A DNA stretch of 64,000 nucleotides, taken from positions 278,221,341 to 278,285,340 of the forward strand of contig CM060990.1 in the NCBI GenBank assembly GCA_030765065.1, in the 5' to 3' direction. The notes under the pieces are model-generated. The model saw only the letters and a list, made by a program, of their open reading frames with translations, searched no databases and was not told the DNA's origin. This document shows, piece after piece, positions 11,018 to 21,700 of the stretch (positions within the stretch are counted from its first letter, which is position 1; every line of letters begins with the position of its first letter). Made by a program: the position numbers and the translations under genes. This DNA comes from Deroplatys truncata (taxonomy: Eukaryota; Arthropoda; Insecta; Mantodea; Mantidae).

Positions 11018-11715
11018 ATGCCTAAAGTGAAGCAAAATGTTCAAGTAAAACTAAAAAAGTTTGTGTCTCAATATGGTGAGAAAGTATTTTCAAGTGATGG
11101 TAAAATATTGTAAACTGTGCGACGTAAGAGTAACTGCAGAGAAGTCATTTAACGTTCAGCAGCATGTGGTGACAGATAAACATAAACGCAGAGTACAACG
11201 GATTGAAAATGAAAAATCACTACAGCAAATGCTCCTAGGGGAATCCTGCCAGTCTTATTCACCATTCTGCAAAGAACTTTCTAAAGCTTTCCTTTGTGCT
11301 GATATTCCCTTAAGTAAACTAAACCATCCAAAATTTCATGAATTCTTAGAAAAATACACAGGCAAATCTCTTCCTGATTCTTCCACATTAAGAAAGAACT
11401 TTGTCAGCTGAAGCTACAAAAAAACAATACAACAAATCAGACAACAGCTTGTAAATAAAAAAATTTGGGTATCAATTGATGAAACTAGAGACTCTATGGG
11501 AAGATATATTGCAACTGTCATTGTGGGAACTTTGGAAGATGGTCCAGGCGAAGAGTTTCTAATAAACTGTGAACACTTAGAAAAAATAAATTCTTCCACC
11601 ATTTCTAAGTTGTTCAACAGATCTATGGGTGCCATATGGCCTGAAGGTGTTAAGCATGACAATGTACTTCTCTTCGTAATGGATACTGCACCTTATATGG
11701 TGAAAGCTGCCAATG
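11018..11715 (+). pseudogene. hAT transposase, BED finger and first catalytic part
   Basis: ATG at 11018 (MPKVKQNVQVKLKKFVSQYG). After a one-base frameshift near 11100 comes a BED-like zinc finger (CKLCDVRVTAEKSF..QQHVVTDKH). A second break near 11411 leads into WVSIDETRDSMGRYIATV, the strand holding the first catalytic Asp of hAT enzymes, and then FVMDTAPYMVKAANE, where the LINE enters. The same protein resumes at 14870 (SLKALYSKMVHVTCLAH). Two frameshifts plus the LINE make it a pseudogene. Confidence 0.82.
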
Positions 11716-11721
11716 AAACTA

Positions 11722-14113
11722 GACCAAGTAGTAGTTGCAGCAGGTGACCTAAACGCGAAACATGGAGCCTGGGGATGCAGTATAGCCAACACAGAGGGCA
11801 ATGCACTCTACACACACATGCTTACCAATGCATACATAATCGACCACCCAGGGCGACCAACCCACATACCAGCGCAAGCGAACCATATGCCACACACGAT
11901 AGACATCGCCCTTTTTCAAAACATTACGTTTAACTATCACATGCAAATAGTCGACGCCCTAGCTTCGGATCATTACGCAGTGCAAATAGACATTGAAGCC
12001 ACACCAGAGTTCCAACCACCCCCGACTCGCCTACACTACAACAGAGCGAATTGGGAAACCTTTGCACAAATCCTTGACGCAGAAATAGCACAAACACAGA
12101 CACCTAAGGATCACCAAACTACAGACCTGGCAGCGGAATCACTAGAAAAAGCGATAAGAACAGCAATGACAGAAGCAGTCCCAATCAAGCCGCCGAACAA
12201 GCATGTTAACACTTACCCCCCGGATGTCATAGCACTCATACAGGAGAGGGACCATGAGAGACGCAAGTGGCAGCGCACGCGCAGTCTGGTTCACAAGGTA
12301 AACATGGCGACCCTCAACAGCGCCATCAAAACACGAATTAATGCACAGGCACGACAACAGTGGCAACACACACTTGAAGGCCTTCAGCCGGGGAACACCA
12401 AAGTCTGGCAACTAGTCAGAGCAATAAAGCGACAGCCTATAAACGTGCCACCTCTCAAAATACCTAATACCAACACATATGCAGAAAACAAAACTGAGAA
12501 AGCAGACTTGTTGGCTGACACACTACAAAACAAATGCACACCCAACGATAGCCTGCACGATCCTGAATTTCATGACATGCTAGAGAATGAAATGCGCAAC
12601 ATCTTGACAAGCCCCGCATATAACAAATGTAGGAAAACCAACCCAGGAGAAATAAGGTGGATCATAAAGCATCTTAAAGACCACAAGGCCCCAGGACCTG
12701 ATCAAATACCAAATTTGGTACTCAAACACCTAACGGCAAATGCGATAAATCTCCTGAGCAATATTTGTAACTACTGCCTGCAAACCGGGTATTACCCAAC
12801 ATGCTGGAAGCAAGCGAACGTGCTCATGTTCCCGAAGCCGGGCAAGAACAGGGCAGAACCAAGTAACTACAGGCCAATTAGCCTCTTAAAGACGATCAGC
12901 AAAGTAGCAGAAAAAATTATCCAGAAACGCATAACAGCGCATATCAAAAAACATGAACTACTGTTAAACGAACAATATGGCTTCCGAGCGAAACACTCGA
13001 CGACTCTACAACTGACAAGGAAAATAGAGAACATAACCCGTGGTTTTAATGAAAAGAAGTCGACAGGTGTAATATTCCTCGATGTGCAGCGCGCATTTGA
13101 TACTGTATAACATGCAGGACTGGTACACAAACTAAAAAGTCTCCACTTCCACAATGCCATGGTCAAACTACTCGCCCACTATCTCACGGGCAGAACGTTC
13201 ACGGTTACCAGCGAAGGCCGAACCACCACCTCGCGCAGTATAGCAGCCGGAGTCCCGCAAGGAAGTTTGCTAGGGCCGGTGCTTTTCACCACTTACATAA
13301 ACGACATTCCAAAGACGAACGGCACACAATTATACATATATGCGGACGACACTGCCATCTCTGCTCAATCTTGGAAGCCCGAAATGATAATCCGGAGGTT
13401 ACAGAACTCGCTCACGGAACTGGAACCATGGCTGACCAAGTGGAAAATTAAAGTAAATGCAGACAAGGCACAAGCAGTCCTCTTCTCAAAAAGAACAAAG
13501 CACTTCAACAAAACTCTACCACCAAAATTATTTGACGACACCATTCACTGGACAAACAAAGCAAAGTACCTCGGAGTGATGCTTGACTCCAAACTCACCT
13601 TCTGAAATCACACCGCAGAAATACGCCGCAGAAATACGCCGCAAAGCAAATCAACAACTAGGTGCCATATACCCAATACTCAATCGCAACAGCTCCCTTA
13701 GCAAAAATATGGGACTCACACTATACAAAAGCCTAATTAAGCCCGTAATGACGTATGCTGCACCAGCGTGGGGCCACTGTGCCAAAACCCACATACAAAG
13801 TCTACAACTGCTCCAAAACAAAGCCCTAAGAACAATAGCCAGGGTCCCCAGGACAATCCCATTGGATGTACTACACGAAAACACCAACATGCACACTATA
13901 GAGGAGTTTATCAAAACACTTGCACATGACATGTATAAGCAAGCCCACAGTAATCAAAGCCCAACCATACGAGACCTAGGCACATATGACACAACCAAAG
14001 ATAAGCACAAAAGACCACTGTCGCTGTTTGACAGAAAGATACCCCTCAACAGACACATCTCAGATGACAATGCTGCCATATTAACTTATCTGAACAACCT
14101 AGTGCCACCATAG
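11722..14113 (+). pseudogene. Jockey LINE ORF2: partial endonuclease and reverse transcriptase
   Basis: The open reading starts in the endonuclease (AAGDLNAKHGAWG, then SDHYAVQ). Reverse transcriptase motifs follow: APGPDQIPNLVL, NYRPISLL, DVQRAFDTV, AGVPQGSLLGPVL, and an intact YADD box at about 13340. An in-frame TAA at 13108-13110 replaces a residue just after AFDTV. A frameshift sits at about 13605-13640, where a short duplicated run (ACGCCGCAGAAAT) alters the frame. The C-terminal thumb/tail (KANQQLGAIYPIL, RTIARVPRTIPLDVLH) ends at 14113. The catalytic residues survive, but the reading does not. Confidence 0.85.
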
Positions 14114-14872
14114 ACCACGACAGATGCCCGCAAGACCTTGGGAGAAGTACAGTCCCATCCCGAGGCAGCCCAGGGTAAACGGGCAACCCCAAAAATATGA
14201 CGACCGAGCAGGGCCAAGGCACAAGAAATGGAAAGCAGAAAATATATATATATATGTATACATATAAATAAGTAGAAAAGGAATAATAAAAAAAAATACA
14301 TAAATAAAAAGAAATCAAAAAAAAAAAAAGGAAAGAAAAAGAAACTATATTTATGTACGCAAATAAATGTAAATAACCCTATATCCCTTGTACATTTTCC
14401 TCCACCCACTGCATGTACCCTTCCCAAAGCTCACTTTTTGTTTCAGGACCAACAGCATCACGCTGAGGACAACTAGACGACTCAACTCCATCTCCAGTTG
14501 AAGCCACATCACCGGTAATGTACCTACATCCTTAACTCAGCACGACACCTTAACCTTGCTCCTTCTGCATGAGCATGAATACCACCACTAACAATAGGTC
14601 CCTGGTCTGGGCATCTGTCAAGACCAGTACCTACTCCCCACTCTGTCTGTATACTCTCTTGTATACAGGCATCTTTTTAGCAATCACCCACTAACCTTCG
14701 GTTTGCTTCGGCGGTACCGGACACCACCTTACCTTCGTTTTCCTTCCATCACTGTAGCGTAGCTAGTGCATGGTAGGGGAGGCGATGTAGATCCCTTTCG
14801 GATGATTGCCACCTGGTGTGGCGGAGGCGGGGCCACACCATTAAATAAATTTAAAATTTTTAAAAAATTTTT
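11722..14872 (+). mobile_element. Jockey-type LINE, 5'-truncated
   Basis: It begins inside the endonuclease domain and runs through reverse transcriptase to a long 3' UTR ending in an A/T-rich tail (AAATAAATTTAAAATTTTTAA region, 14846-14872). There is no RNase H domain, which points to the Jockey clade. It inserted into the hAT transposase between ANE and SLKALYSK. A clear target-site duplication could not be fixed, so the end coordinates are approximate. The 3' UTR has AT-rich microsatellite-like stretches at 14240-14340. Confidence 0.85.
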
Positions 14873-15651
14873 CTCTAAAAGCATTGTACAGTAAAATGGT
14901 GCATGTGACTTGTTTAGCTCACGTCTTGCACCGAGTTGCAGAGGAGATTCGTAGTAAACTCAGTGACGTTGACAAATTTATTGGGTGTGTCAAAAAGGTA
15001 TTTTTGAAAGTCCCTTCACATGTTGCAGCATTTAAGTTGTTAGCTCCAGACATTCCCTTGCCAGCATCTCCCATTTTGACAAGATGGGGGTCCTGGATTG
15101 ATGCCTGCAACTATTACTGCCAGAACTTCAACGTTGTGAAAAGCATCATTGATTCATTCAATAGCAGTGAAGCTACTTCAATAGGACTAGCTCAAGAATT
15201 AATGTCTAATGGTGAAATTTCAGGCAAACTTTCATACATAAAATCAAATTTTGGATTTATTTCTGCTGTCATAACTGCTTTGGAGGAATCAGAAGTGCCA
15301 CTAGTGAAGCAGATAGAACAAGTGAAAGAAGTTGTGAATAAATTAGAGGGTGTTTGTGGTAAAGTGGGAAAAGAAGTGTCAAAGAAAATGGAAAAGGTGT
15401 TAGAAAAAAACGAAGGGTATCATACACTGTGTTCCATTTCAATGATTTTGTTGGATGAAAAGTTCTCTCTTGATCATTTAGATTTAGATTCAAATGATAT
15501 TGTTCATTTTAAATATGCTCCTCTTGTGTCAGCTGAAGTCGAAAGGCACTTTTCGAAGTACAAGACTTTGTTGGCTGACAATAAGAAATCTTTTTCATTT
15601 GAAAATTTACACAAGGTATTCATTGTGTATTGCAACTCAGAGCTTATATGA
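14870..15651 (+). pseudogene. hAT transposase, C-terminal part
   Basis: A continuous open stretch, SLKALYSKMVHVTCLAHVLHRVAEEI onward (shown here in two motifs: MVHVTCLAHVLHRVAEEI and LTRWGSWIDACNYY), closes with the hAT dimerisation motif (SAEVERHFSKYKTLLAD) and a TGA-type stop at 15649-15651. CLAH and TRWGSW are typical of the hAT catalytic core. This half is free of stops, so the element may have been fairly young when the LINE inserted. It completes the gene begun at 11018. Confidence 0.85.
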
Positions 15652-15954
15652 AGTAGAATGAGGATGTAAAAAGCACATAGGTTCCTATAATGTTAATAAA
15701 AATCATACTGGAATGTCTAATTGCATAGTTTAGCTTGCTTCTCATGTGCATGTTATTCTCAAATAAATAGTTCATTATCAAAACTGACTTACTAATTTAT
15801 TTTGCAATAGAAATTTTACCTGATTTTAATATTGTTAGGTCTTATTTATTATGTTATTGTGCATATTTTTGTAAATGTTTGGTCATAACAGCATATTTTT
15901 TTGTGCATATTATGGTGATTTTTAGGTCATAAATATCCTAGCCCTACAAATCAC

Positions 15955-16463
15955 ACAGATGGCACTAACCTGGATTTAGTCTGTTACAATTGTGTTTCAA
16001 ACCATTCCTGTTAATTATGCGTAAGAAAGGAATTTGAAAAAGCAGAGTTAAACGTCATCTTACTAAGAGAATTTAATTTGATGTTCTTAAAACTACACAT
16101 GAGAGACTTAAATTTGACGTGGTGGGTGTAGTTACCAGGAAATAACAAGCCCAATGAAAGCACTGAAACCTGTGGATACTAAATTTAATCCTGCTTTATG
16201 TTAATGTGTGTGTGTGTGTGTGTGTGTGTGCGTGGGTGTGTGTGTGTGTGTGCGCGTGCGTGTACATAAGCCGACATTTGGGAGCTGCAATATACGGGAC
16301 AAACTTTGAAAAATGTTGCACTAATAATGTGCATTGCAAATTAAAATAAAACACATCATAGCCCCTAATAGTTTTTTTAATTGTCAAACATTTAGGACAT
16401 AGACTATGATTCATTGAATAGATACATAACTGAATATTTTTATACCCATTACATTGCACTTTT
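15955..16463. repeat. Intergenic stretch with (GT)n microsatellite
   Basis: A (GT)n tract with CGTG interruptions runs from about 16203 to 16262. Nothing else is recognisable in this stretch. Confidence 0.85.
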
Positions 16464-16558
16464 TCAGGTGTCCATTTGAACTGTCAACTGTTTGAAATCT
16501 GATTGGTGACTAGTTAATGCAGTTTGAAGAAATTCACTTAAATGTTCATCACTTATAA
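16464..16558 (-). pseudogene. hAT (GTF2IRD2/FAM200-like) transposase, last 30 codons
   Basis: The minus strand reads ISDEHLSEFLQTALTSHQ to a TGA at 16464-16466. SDEHL is the hallmark near the C terminus of this hAT group. The preceding codons lie at 18868 onward, on the far side of the piggyBac. The two parts join in one frame if one ATAA duplication is removed. Confidence 0.65.
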
Positions 16559-16828
16559 CCCTTAGTTGGTAAAAACTGACTCTTAGGCATATATAAAATT
16601 TCTCAATGTATAGTTGGCACACGTGCATTGTTAGTTTTATATTATATCTCAGCTATGCTTCAGTTGAGAGTTGAACTTTCTATTGTGTGGACGTCATTGT
16701 TTTACTTCAGCAATAATATTGTTTCAATTGTGTACACACGTAAGACACATCGTCTCACAGGCAGATATTACTGTAAAGGTAAGATTTCTTTCTCCATCTG
16801 ATAACAAATAACTTTTTGGTGTTATACA

Positions 16829-18565
16829 TTCGATGAGAGCAATGATGACTATCATTCATATCATTCTTATATTCCTGAAGAAGATCATGTATTAGATTCA
16901 GACCATGACAGTGATTCTGAAATAGATGTGAATAATATTTTCAGCATGTCCAAGACTGATGAAGGTGACGTTGGCTATGTTCAGAATAGGGATAGTGATG
17001 ATACCAAAATTGATAGAGCTTTTCATGGCAAGATGAAATGTTTCACTTTGAGTTCCAGACCGCCCAATTATGGTATTAAAATGCCACACAAGAATATAAT
17101 AAAACTTAGATTGTCTTTGTGGTTAGGGCTTGCCAATCAGTTAGGTAATGATCCAGACCCAGAAGAAATACGGCATGTTTTTCAGCACTGAGATTTTGGA
17201 TGAGATTGTAGTACATACCAACTCAAAACTACAAGCCATAAGGAATAAGTTACAGAATTCTTCCTCCTCCAATTATAAAAATAGAGACAGAACTGAAATT
17301 CAGGCATTGATTGGTTTGATGGTTCTATGTTCCATTTTCAAGTCTGGACGTGAAAATTTAGTGTCACCTTTTGCAAATGACTATACTGGACCTCCCATTT
17401 TTTGTGCAACCATGTCTCTAAAATGATGTGTTTTACTGGTGGCTCTCAGGTTTGATAATGCATCTACTTGCAAACAAAGGAACAGAGATGATTCTGCAGC
17501 AGCTATATCCAACAATTCAACATCTCTATTTCTGTCAGAAAGTATATTCCATTGGGGCTCATGCATGTGTTCATGAGTGTCTAATCCCATTTAGAGGCCT
17601 ATGCCGTTTCAGAATCTTATGCCTAAGAATCCTACAAAATATGGCATAAGTTATGTGCCTCAAGATGCACATTCATCATATTTATATGCTTACATTTGGG
17701 GAAAGACAATGATGGACCAAAACTATCTGAGGAAGAGAAAAAGTTCCAAATGCCAACTTAGTATGTGATTCGTTTTCCAAATATACATATGGAACAAACA
17801 GGAATATCATAGCAGATAATTGGTTTTCCTCCATTGAATTGTGTAAGGAGTTGCTGAAAAACAAGTTGACATAGGTATGTTGGGATGGGACTCTAAAATC
17901 CAACAAAAGAGAAATTACACCATGAGTTTCCTCCAAACCGAAATAAGGAAATGGGCTCCAGTATGTATAGATTTAGCAAGGAGCTTATACTACTGCCTTT
18001 TGTTCCAAAAAAATCTAAGACAATTATAGTGCTTTCTTCAATTCACCACTCTATATACCAATGACAACAAACAAAAACTGATCAGTTTCTATAATACACA
18101 AAGTCTGGCATAGACACTCTAGACATGAAGTGCAGTACCTACTCAGCTAACCGGCAAACAAGGAGATGACCACTAGCAGTATTTTTCTTTCTAATATCAG
18201 TCAACTGTGCAAATGCCTATGTTATGTATCTCCATAAAGGTAAGATGTAAAGATTTGAGTTCATGAAGAGTATAGGAAAGAGTATAATCAGAGGACATAT
18301 ACAGAAAAGGCACCAAGTTCCGAACTTACTTGATGACCTCGAGAAAATTATTATAAATATGTTGGGTGAAGAGCAAAGAGGTGGTAGTCCAGCAAAAACC
18401 GAAAGAAGAGACAAGCTAGAAAAGAGGAAAAACTACCATTGTCTCTACACATGGAAAAGAATGACTGCATACAAGTGTGGGAAAAGAATGACTGCATACA
18501 AGTGTGTGAAGTGCAATACACCAAATTGCTTACAATGTTCCATGAAAATATGTAAAACGTGTTAA
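16829..18565 (+). pseudogene. piggyBac transposase, degenerate
   Basis: An acidic N-terminal stretch (FDESNDDYHSYHSYIPEEDH, SDHDSDSEID) is followed by the catalytic-domain start (ALIGLMVLCSIFKSGREN, about 17300), further pieces in other frames (YLYAYIWGK), and a cysteine-rich C-terminal finger (YKCVKCNTPNCLQCSMKICKTC minus its ends, about 18490-18565). Breaks occur at about 17190 and 17425 and repeatedly after 17580. Domain order matches piggyBac enzymes of about 550-600 residues. The number of stops shows that it has been inactive for long. Confidence 0.78.
18453..18506 (+). repeat. 27-bp tandem duplication in the piggyBac zinc finger
   Basis: Two identical 27-bp units (9 codons, ending TAYKC) lie head to tail and keep the frame. 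This adds an extra cysteine-containing block to the finger. Confidence 0.9.
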
Positions 18566-18867
18566 GAAAGCTTGTAATTCTTCCCTTCATTTTCATATAG
18601 ATCAAAGAATCTGTGATAATACATAGCAGTAATTTCAGAAATCATTTAATGTGAAAGACTAATATTTAATTTTGTAATTTTTGCAGTTTTATTGCAAAAT
18701 ATGTAAATAGAATCAAAATATTTGTATTAATAATTCAAAAGTTTTTAAATTATTTATTTTTGAGATTCACTAAAGTGGACATAAAATGCAACATTTTAAC
18801 ATCTTAGTCTCTCAGACGCATGTTACTGTTAGCGCCAAACTTTCTCATGTTACCAACTAAGGGATAA

Positions 18868-19581
18868 CTTGTTGCTTAGATGTAACAAATTTAATTGATG
18901 AATACAATGACTCTCACAAATTTTGTCTATCTAGAGATAAACCTCTTAGCACATTGTATTAACCTTGGATACTTTTGTTCAAGTATTTGTTTACAAAATT
19001 GTACGGTTGAACACCCACTTAGTTTGAACTGTCTTAGTATTTCATCCTTAACTGTGAGGGGAGTCTCTTGTAAATGCACTGTGATGCATGAATTGGTGAT
19101 GTTTGGGGTCACTGGCCTTGAACCCTGACGATACTGACTCAAACAAAATACACAATAGTTTACCATTTTTCTTCACAAAAGCAAACTCCTCCTCTCAATG
19201 CACCTTAAATGAATTACTCTTATTGTGTTTTGAAAAAAAAAAAAAAATTTAAGATACAAACTACTCATCCTACTTTCACAAGCAACCATGCAACACCAAA
19301 TGTGAACCCACGTGAAACTATAAGTATGGCAGACCTGACTAAAGGATGCAATACAATGTGCAACACCTAGCGACAAACAACAAAACTCCAAGTACCTGTA
19401 TTATGACGTGTTCTGTACTACACCATTTGGAAATTGCCAGGCATGTTACAAGGCTATTACAGTTGCAACAATAACAAAATGTTTACATGAATTCACTGTT
19501 TCAGTGTAAGGATTTTTGAGGAGCTGCACAAGAAATGCAGAAGTCACATACAACTCACAAGCCACACTGTGGCCACCCCTG
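18868..19581 (-). pseudogene. hAT (GTF2IRD2/FAM200-like) fragment with terminal end
   Basis: The minus strand at 19166-18868 reads LQETPLTVKDEILRQFKLS, KQILEQKYPRLIQCAKRF and SSIKFVTSKQQV, resembling the C-terminal helices of hAT transposases. It runs directly into ISDEHL at 16558 across the piggyBac. A hAT-type end, CAGGGGTGGCCACAGTGTGG, starts at 19581 on the minus strand and is probably this element's 5' terminus. The expected other terminus was not found near 16200-16460. The bulk of the gene is deleted or decayed. Confidence 0.55.
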
Positions 19582-20474
19582 CTATAGATATGCAAGACAA
19601 AATGATAACTTTTTCTTGTGTCTCTTATAATGTAAGTCTGAAGAAGCGTGTACAAACTAATTTTGTTGAGAAATATGGATTTTTATATAATAAACTTTAT
19701 AAAAGTGTAATCGAGATGTTGGTATTTTAATTAACTTTTTTGAGCAGGCAAATTTATGCACAATTACCTTATTTCACATTAAAATGTACTTAATAATAAA
19801 ACTATTACTTGCAATTTGTAGGTTGCAAAAAATAAAACTTGTGGACTCTTACATGAAAACATAAACCAAGATGGACAACTTTTTTTAATAAGTCAAGGTT
19901 TATAGGTGTTAAATTTGAAGTCAAATATATTTGTGAGAAACTGTGTGAACAAGTGGGAACATTGTTACCTCTCTAATATTGTAATTTTACTGCAAGGTGA
20001 CAACAAATTTGGAAGAAGTGTTTGGGCAGCTATATTTTAGAAAGGTTTCTTAAGGATAAGTTTTAAATAATTTTGAAAATTAATGTTTTTTACCAAAATA
20101 CAGACTCTTCAACTAAATTTACATTGAATTTATTGGTCACTATAACTTCATATTATACCTCATTGTTTAAATGTTCCATTCACAGAAAAAGTGTAATTTT
20201 TGCATTATTTTGAAACAATATTTGTGCAATGCTGATGTGTGTGACCAGTGAACTTTGTGATAAAACATCCATCAAAAGCCTAACCTCAAATAACTCAAAA
20301 ATATAACACTGGAGAAAGCTTTTAATAGCTGTCCAATTCTGTCACAGACCAATATATGTGCATCATTAAGTTCAACATAGCATATTTTAATTTAGATTCT
20401 GAGTAACACTTAGTTTATAAGTGCGCTGCATATTTTAAAATATGCAGGTTATGCCTTTGCAAGTATTGTACTGT
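19582..20474. other. AT-rich sequence, no gene seen
   Basis: No supported coding region. A weak match to the TGTCC...TCAC motif lies at 20330-20345, just upstream of the next gene remnant. Confidence 0.5.
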
Positions 20475-21700
20475 GGGCATATACCTTACGAAATGGCCTG
20501 TGTGAAATTAGTGATTTAGTTAAGCAATTTTATCAAAGGAATGACATATCATTACAAGCTCCTGGGGAAAAATTATGTTCTGACAGTAAGAGAGAATGAA
20601 GAAAAAGAAAATTTTCATAAGAGATTTATTATACCACTATTGCAGAAGTATATTGGATATGAAAAAACGAATACTCTGATAAGAATGTGGGAAATCAAAA
20701 TTCATTTCATGCGACCCAAAGTTGCCCTTCCAGTCAGTGAAATGCCTTACCACTGCTGCTTCTGTAGCTATCATGAGAACATCAATTTACTCTTGACTGT
20801 TCTGTGTGGGTAAAAGGAGGATAATTCTAAAACATCACAACTAATCAGTACATTAGTATGCAATCCTGAAAATAACTATGTGATAGTTGTGGCATCAGAA
20901 ACCTGCTCATTCAGCATAATACCTTAACAGATGATACAAATAGGCACCATTTGTTTGGAAGACCATTGATGGAAAAATTGGAAAAGTTCTGAAGGAGAAC
21001 ACTATCTGTGAAGCATTTGAAGAACTTATTGAAAAAGTACCCCGGCATTTAAAACATTGCTTCTTGGTAAAAACTCAGTGTACATATTTTCAAGAGAAGA
21101 AAGGTGCTGTAGATGGCAAAGAAAATATAGTAGAGATTGATTTTGGTGAAAATTTCATTGCCAGATTTCAAAATGAAATTCAATTGGCATATTGGAACTC
21201 CCAACAGATCGGAATCTTTTCAGCTGTTGCCTGGATAAGTCCTGGAATGGTACGAAGTTATGCAATTGTCAGTGATCAAACATCACATGACAAATACGCT
21301 GTCAAAACATTCCTTTGAAGGCTGGTTTCTCAACAATTAACATTTTTTCAGGCGGTACAGCAAGCCACTTTACACAGCATTATTCTCTACGTAATTCAAC
21401 TCACCTTTCGGAAGAGTTCGAAGTTCTGTTAATATGCAACTTTCTAGCTACAGGTCATGGGAAGGGCAGTGTCAATGGTGTTGGTAGAGAACTGAAAAGA
21501 TTAGTATGACATGGCGTATTAGGTGGAAAACACATAGTTACCAATGCAGTCTTTTTACTGGTGTGCCAGAAAAGTGTCAAAATCAGTGATGTTTTTATTT
21601 TCTCTGTAAATATGAAGTGGATCAACATGACACAATTAATTGATGCTAATGAGTGATAACTTACACTCATTACAAGCGCTACATTTAAGCTGTATCCCCT
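20475..21700 (+). pseudogene. Unclassified transposon-like gene, copy 2 (more complete)
   Basis: In several frames the strand reads LVKQFYQRNDISLQAPG (20510), MRPKVALPVSEMPYHCCFC and SYHENINLLL (to 20813). It continues KTQCTYFQEKKGAVDGKENI, VEIDFGENFIARFQNEI, QLAYWNSQQIGIFSAVAW and SDQTSHDKYAVKTFL (21064-21318), then FLATGHGKGSVNGVG (21315-21509) and VTNAVFLL. The D in VEIDFGEN, the D in SDQTSHDK and the HGKG..NGVG block look like a nuclease core of the RNase H fold, perhaps a DDE/D transposase. Stops at 20814, near 20930 and elsewhere make it a pseudogene. The family is one I recall only as unnamed multicopy proteins. Confidence 0.6.

Larger units (their letters stand above)
10522..15946 (+). 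mobile_element. hAT transposon carrying a nested Jockey LINE
   Basis: The ends are inverted repeats: TAGGGCTAGGATTTTTATG at 10522 and, read inward from 15946, TAGGGCTAGGATATTTATG. The 8-bp duplication CAAATCAC flanks it at 10514-10521 and 15947-15954, the standard length for hAT. Without the LINE it is about 2.3 kb and holds one transposase gene split into two pieces (11018-11715, 14870-15651). Internal T-rich tracts follow both termini. Confidence 0.92.
16559..18863 (+). mobile_element. piggyBac transposon, non-canonical ATAA target duplication
   Basis: The terminal inverted repeats are CCCTTAGTTGGTAA at 16559 and the same read inward from 18863 (CCCTTAGTTGGTAA). Subterminal inverted segments around GACTCTTAGGCAT and its counterpart GTCTCTCAGACGCAT are also present. 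The flanking 4-mer is ATAA on both sides (16555-16558, 18864-18867) instead of the usual TTAA. The interrupted hAT frame reads through one copy of it, so ATAA is a real duplication. The transposase inside is degenerate. Confidence 0.88.

Noticed and set aside
16196-16459. Minus-strand open frame with a His-Thr repeat
   Set aside because: Translation of the (GT)n microsatellite.
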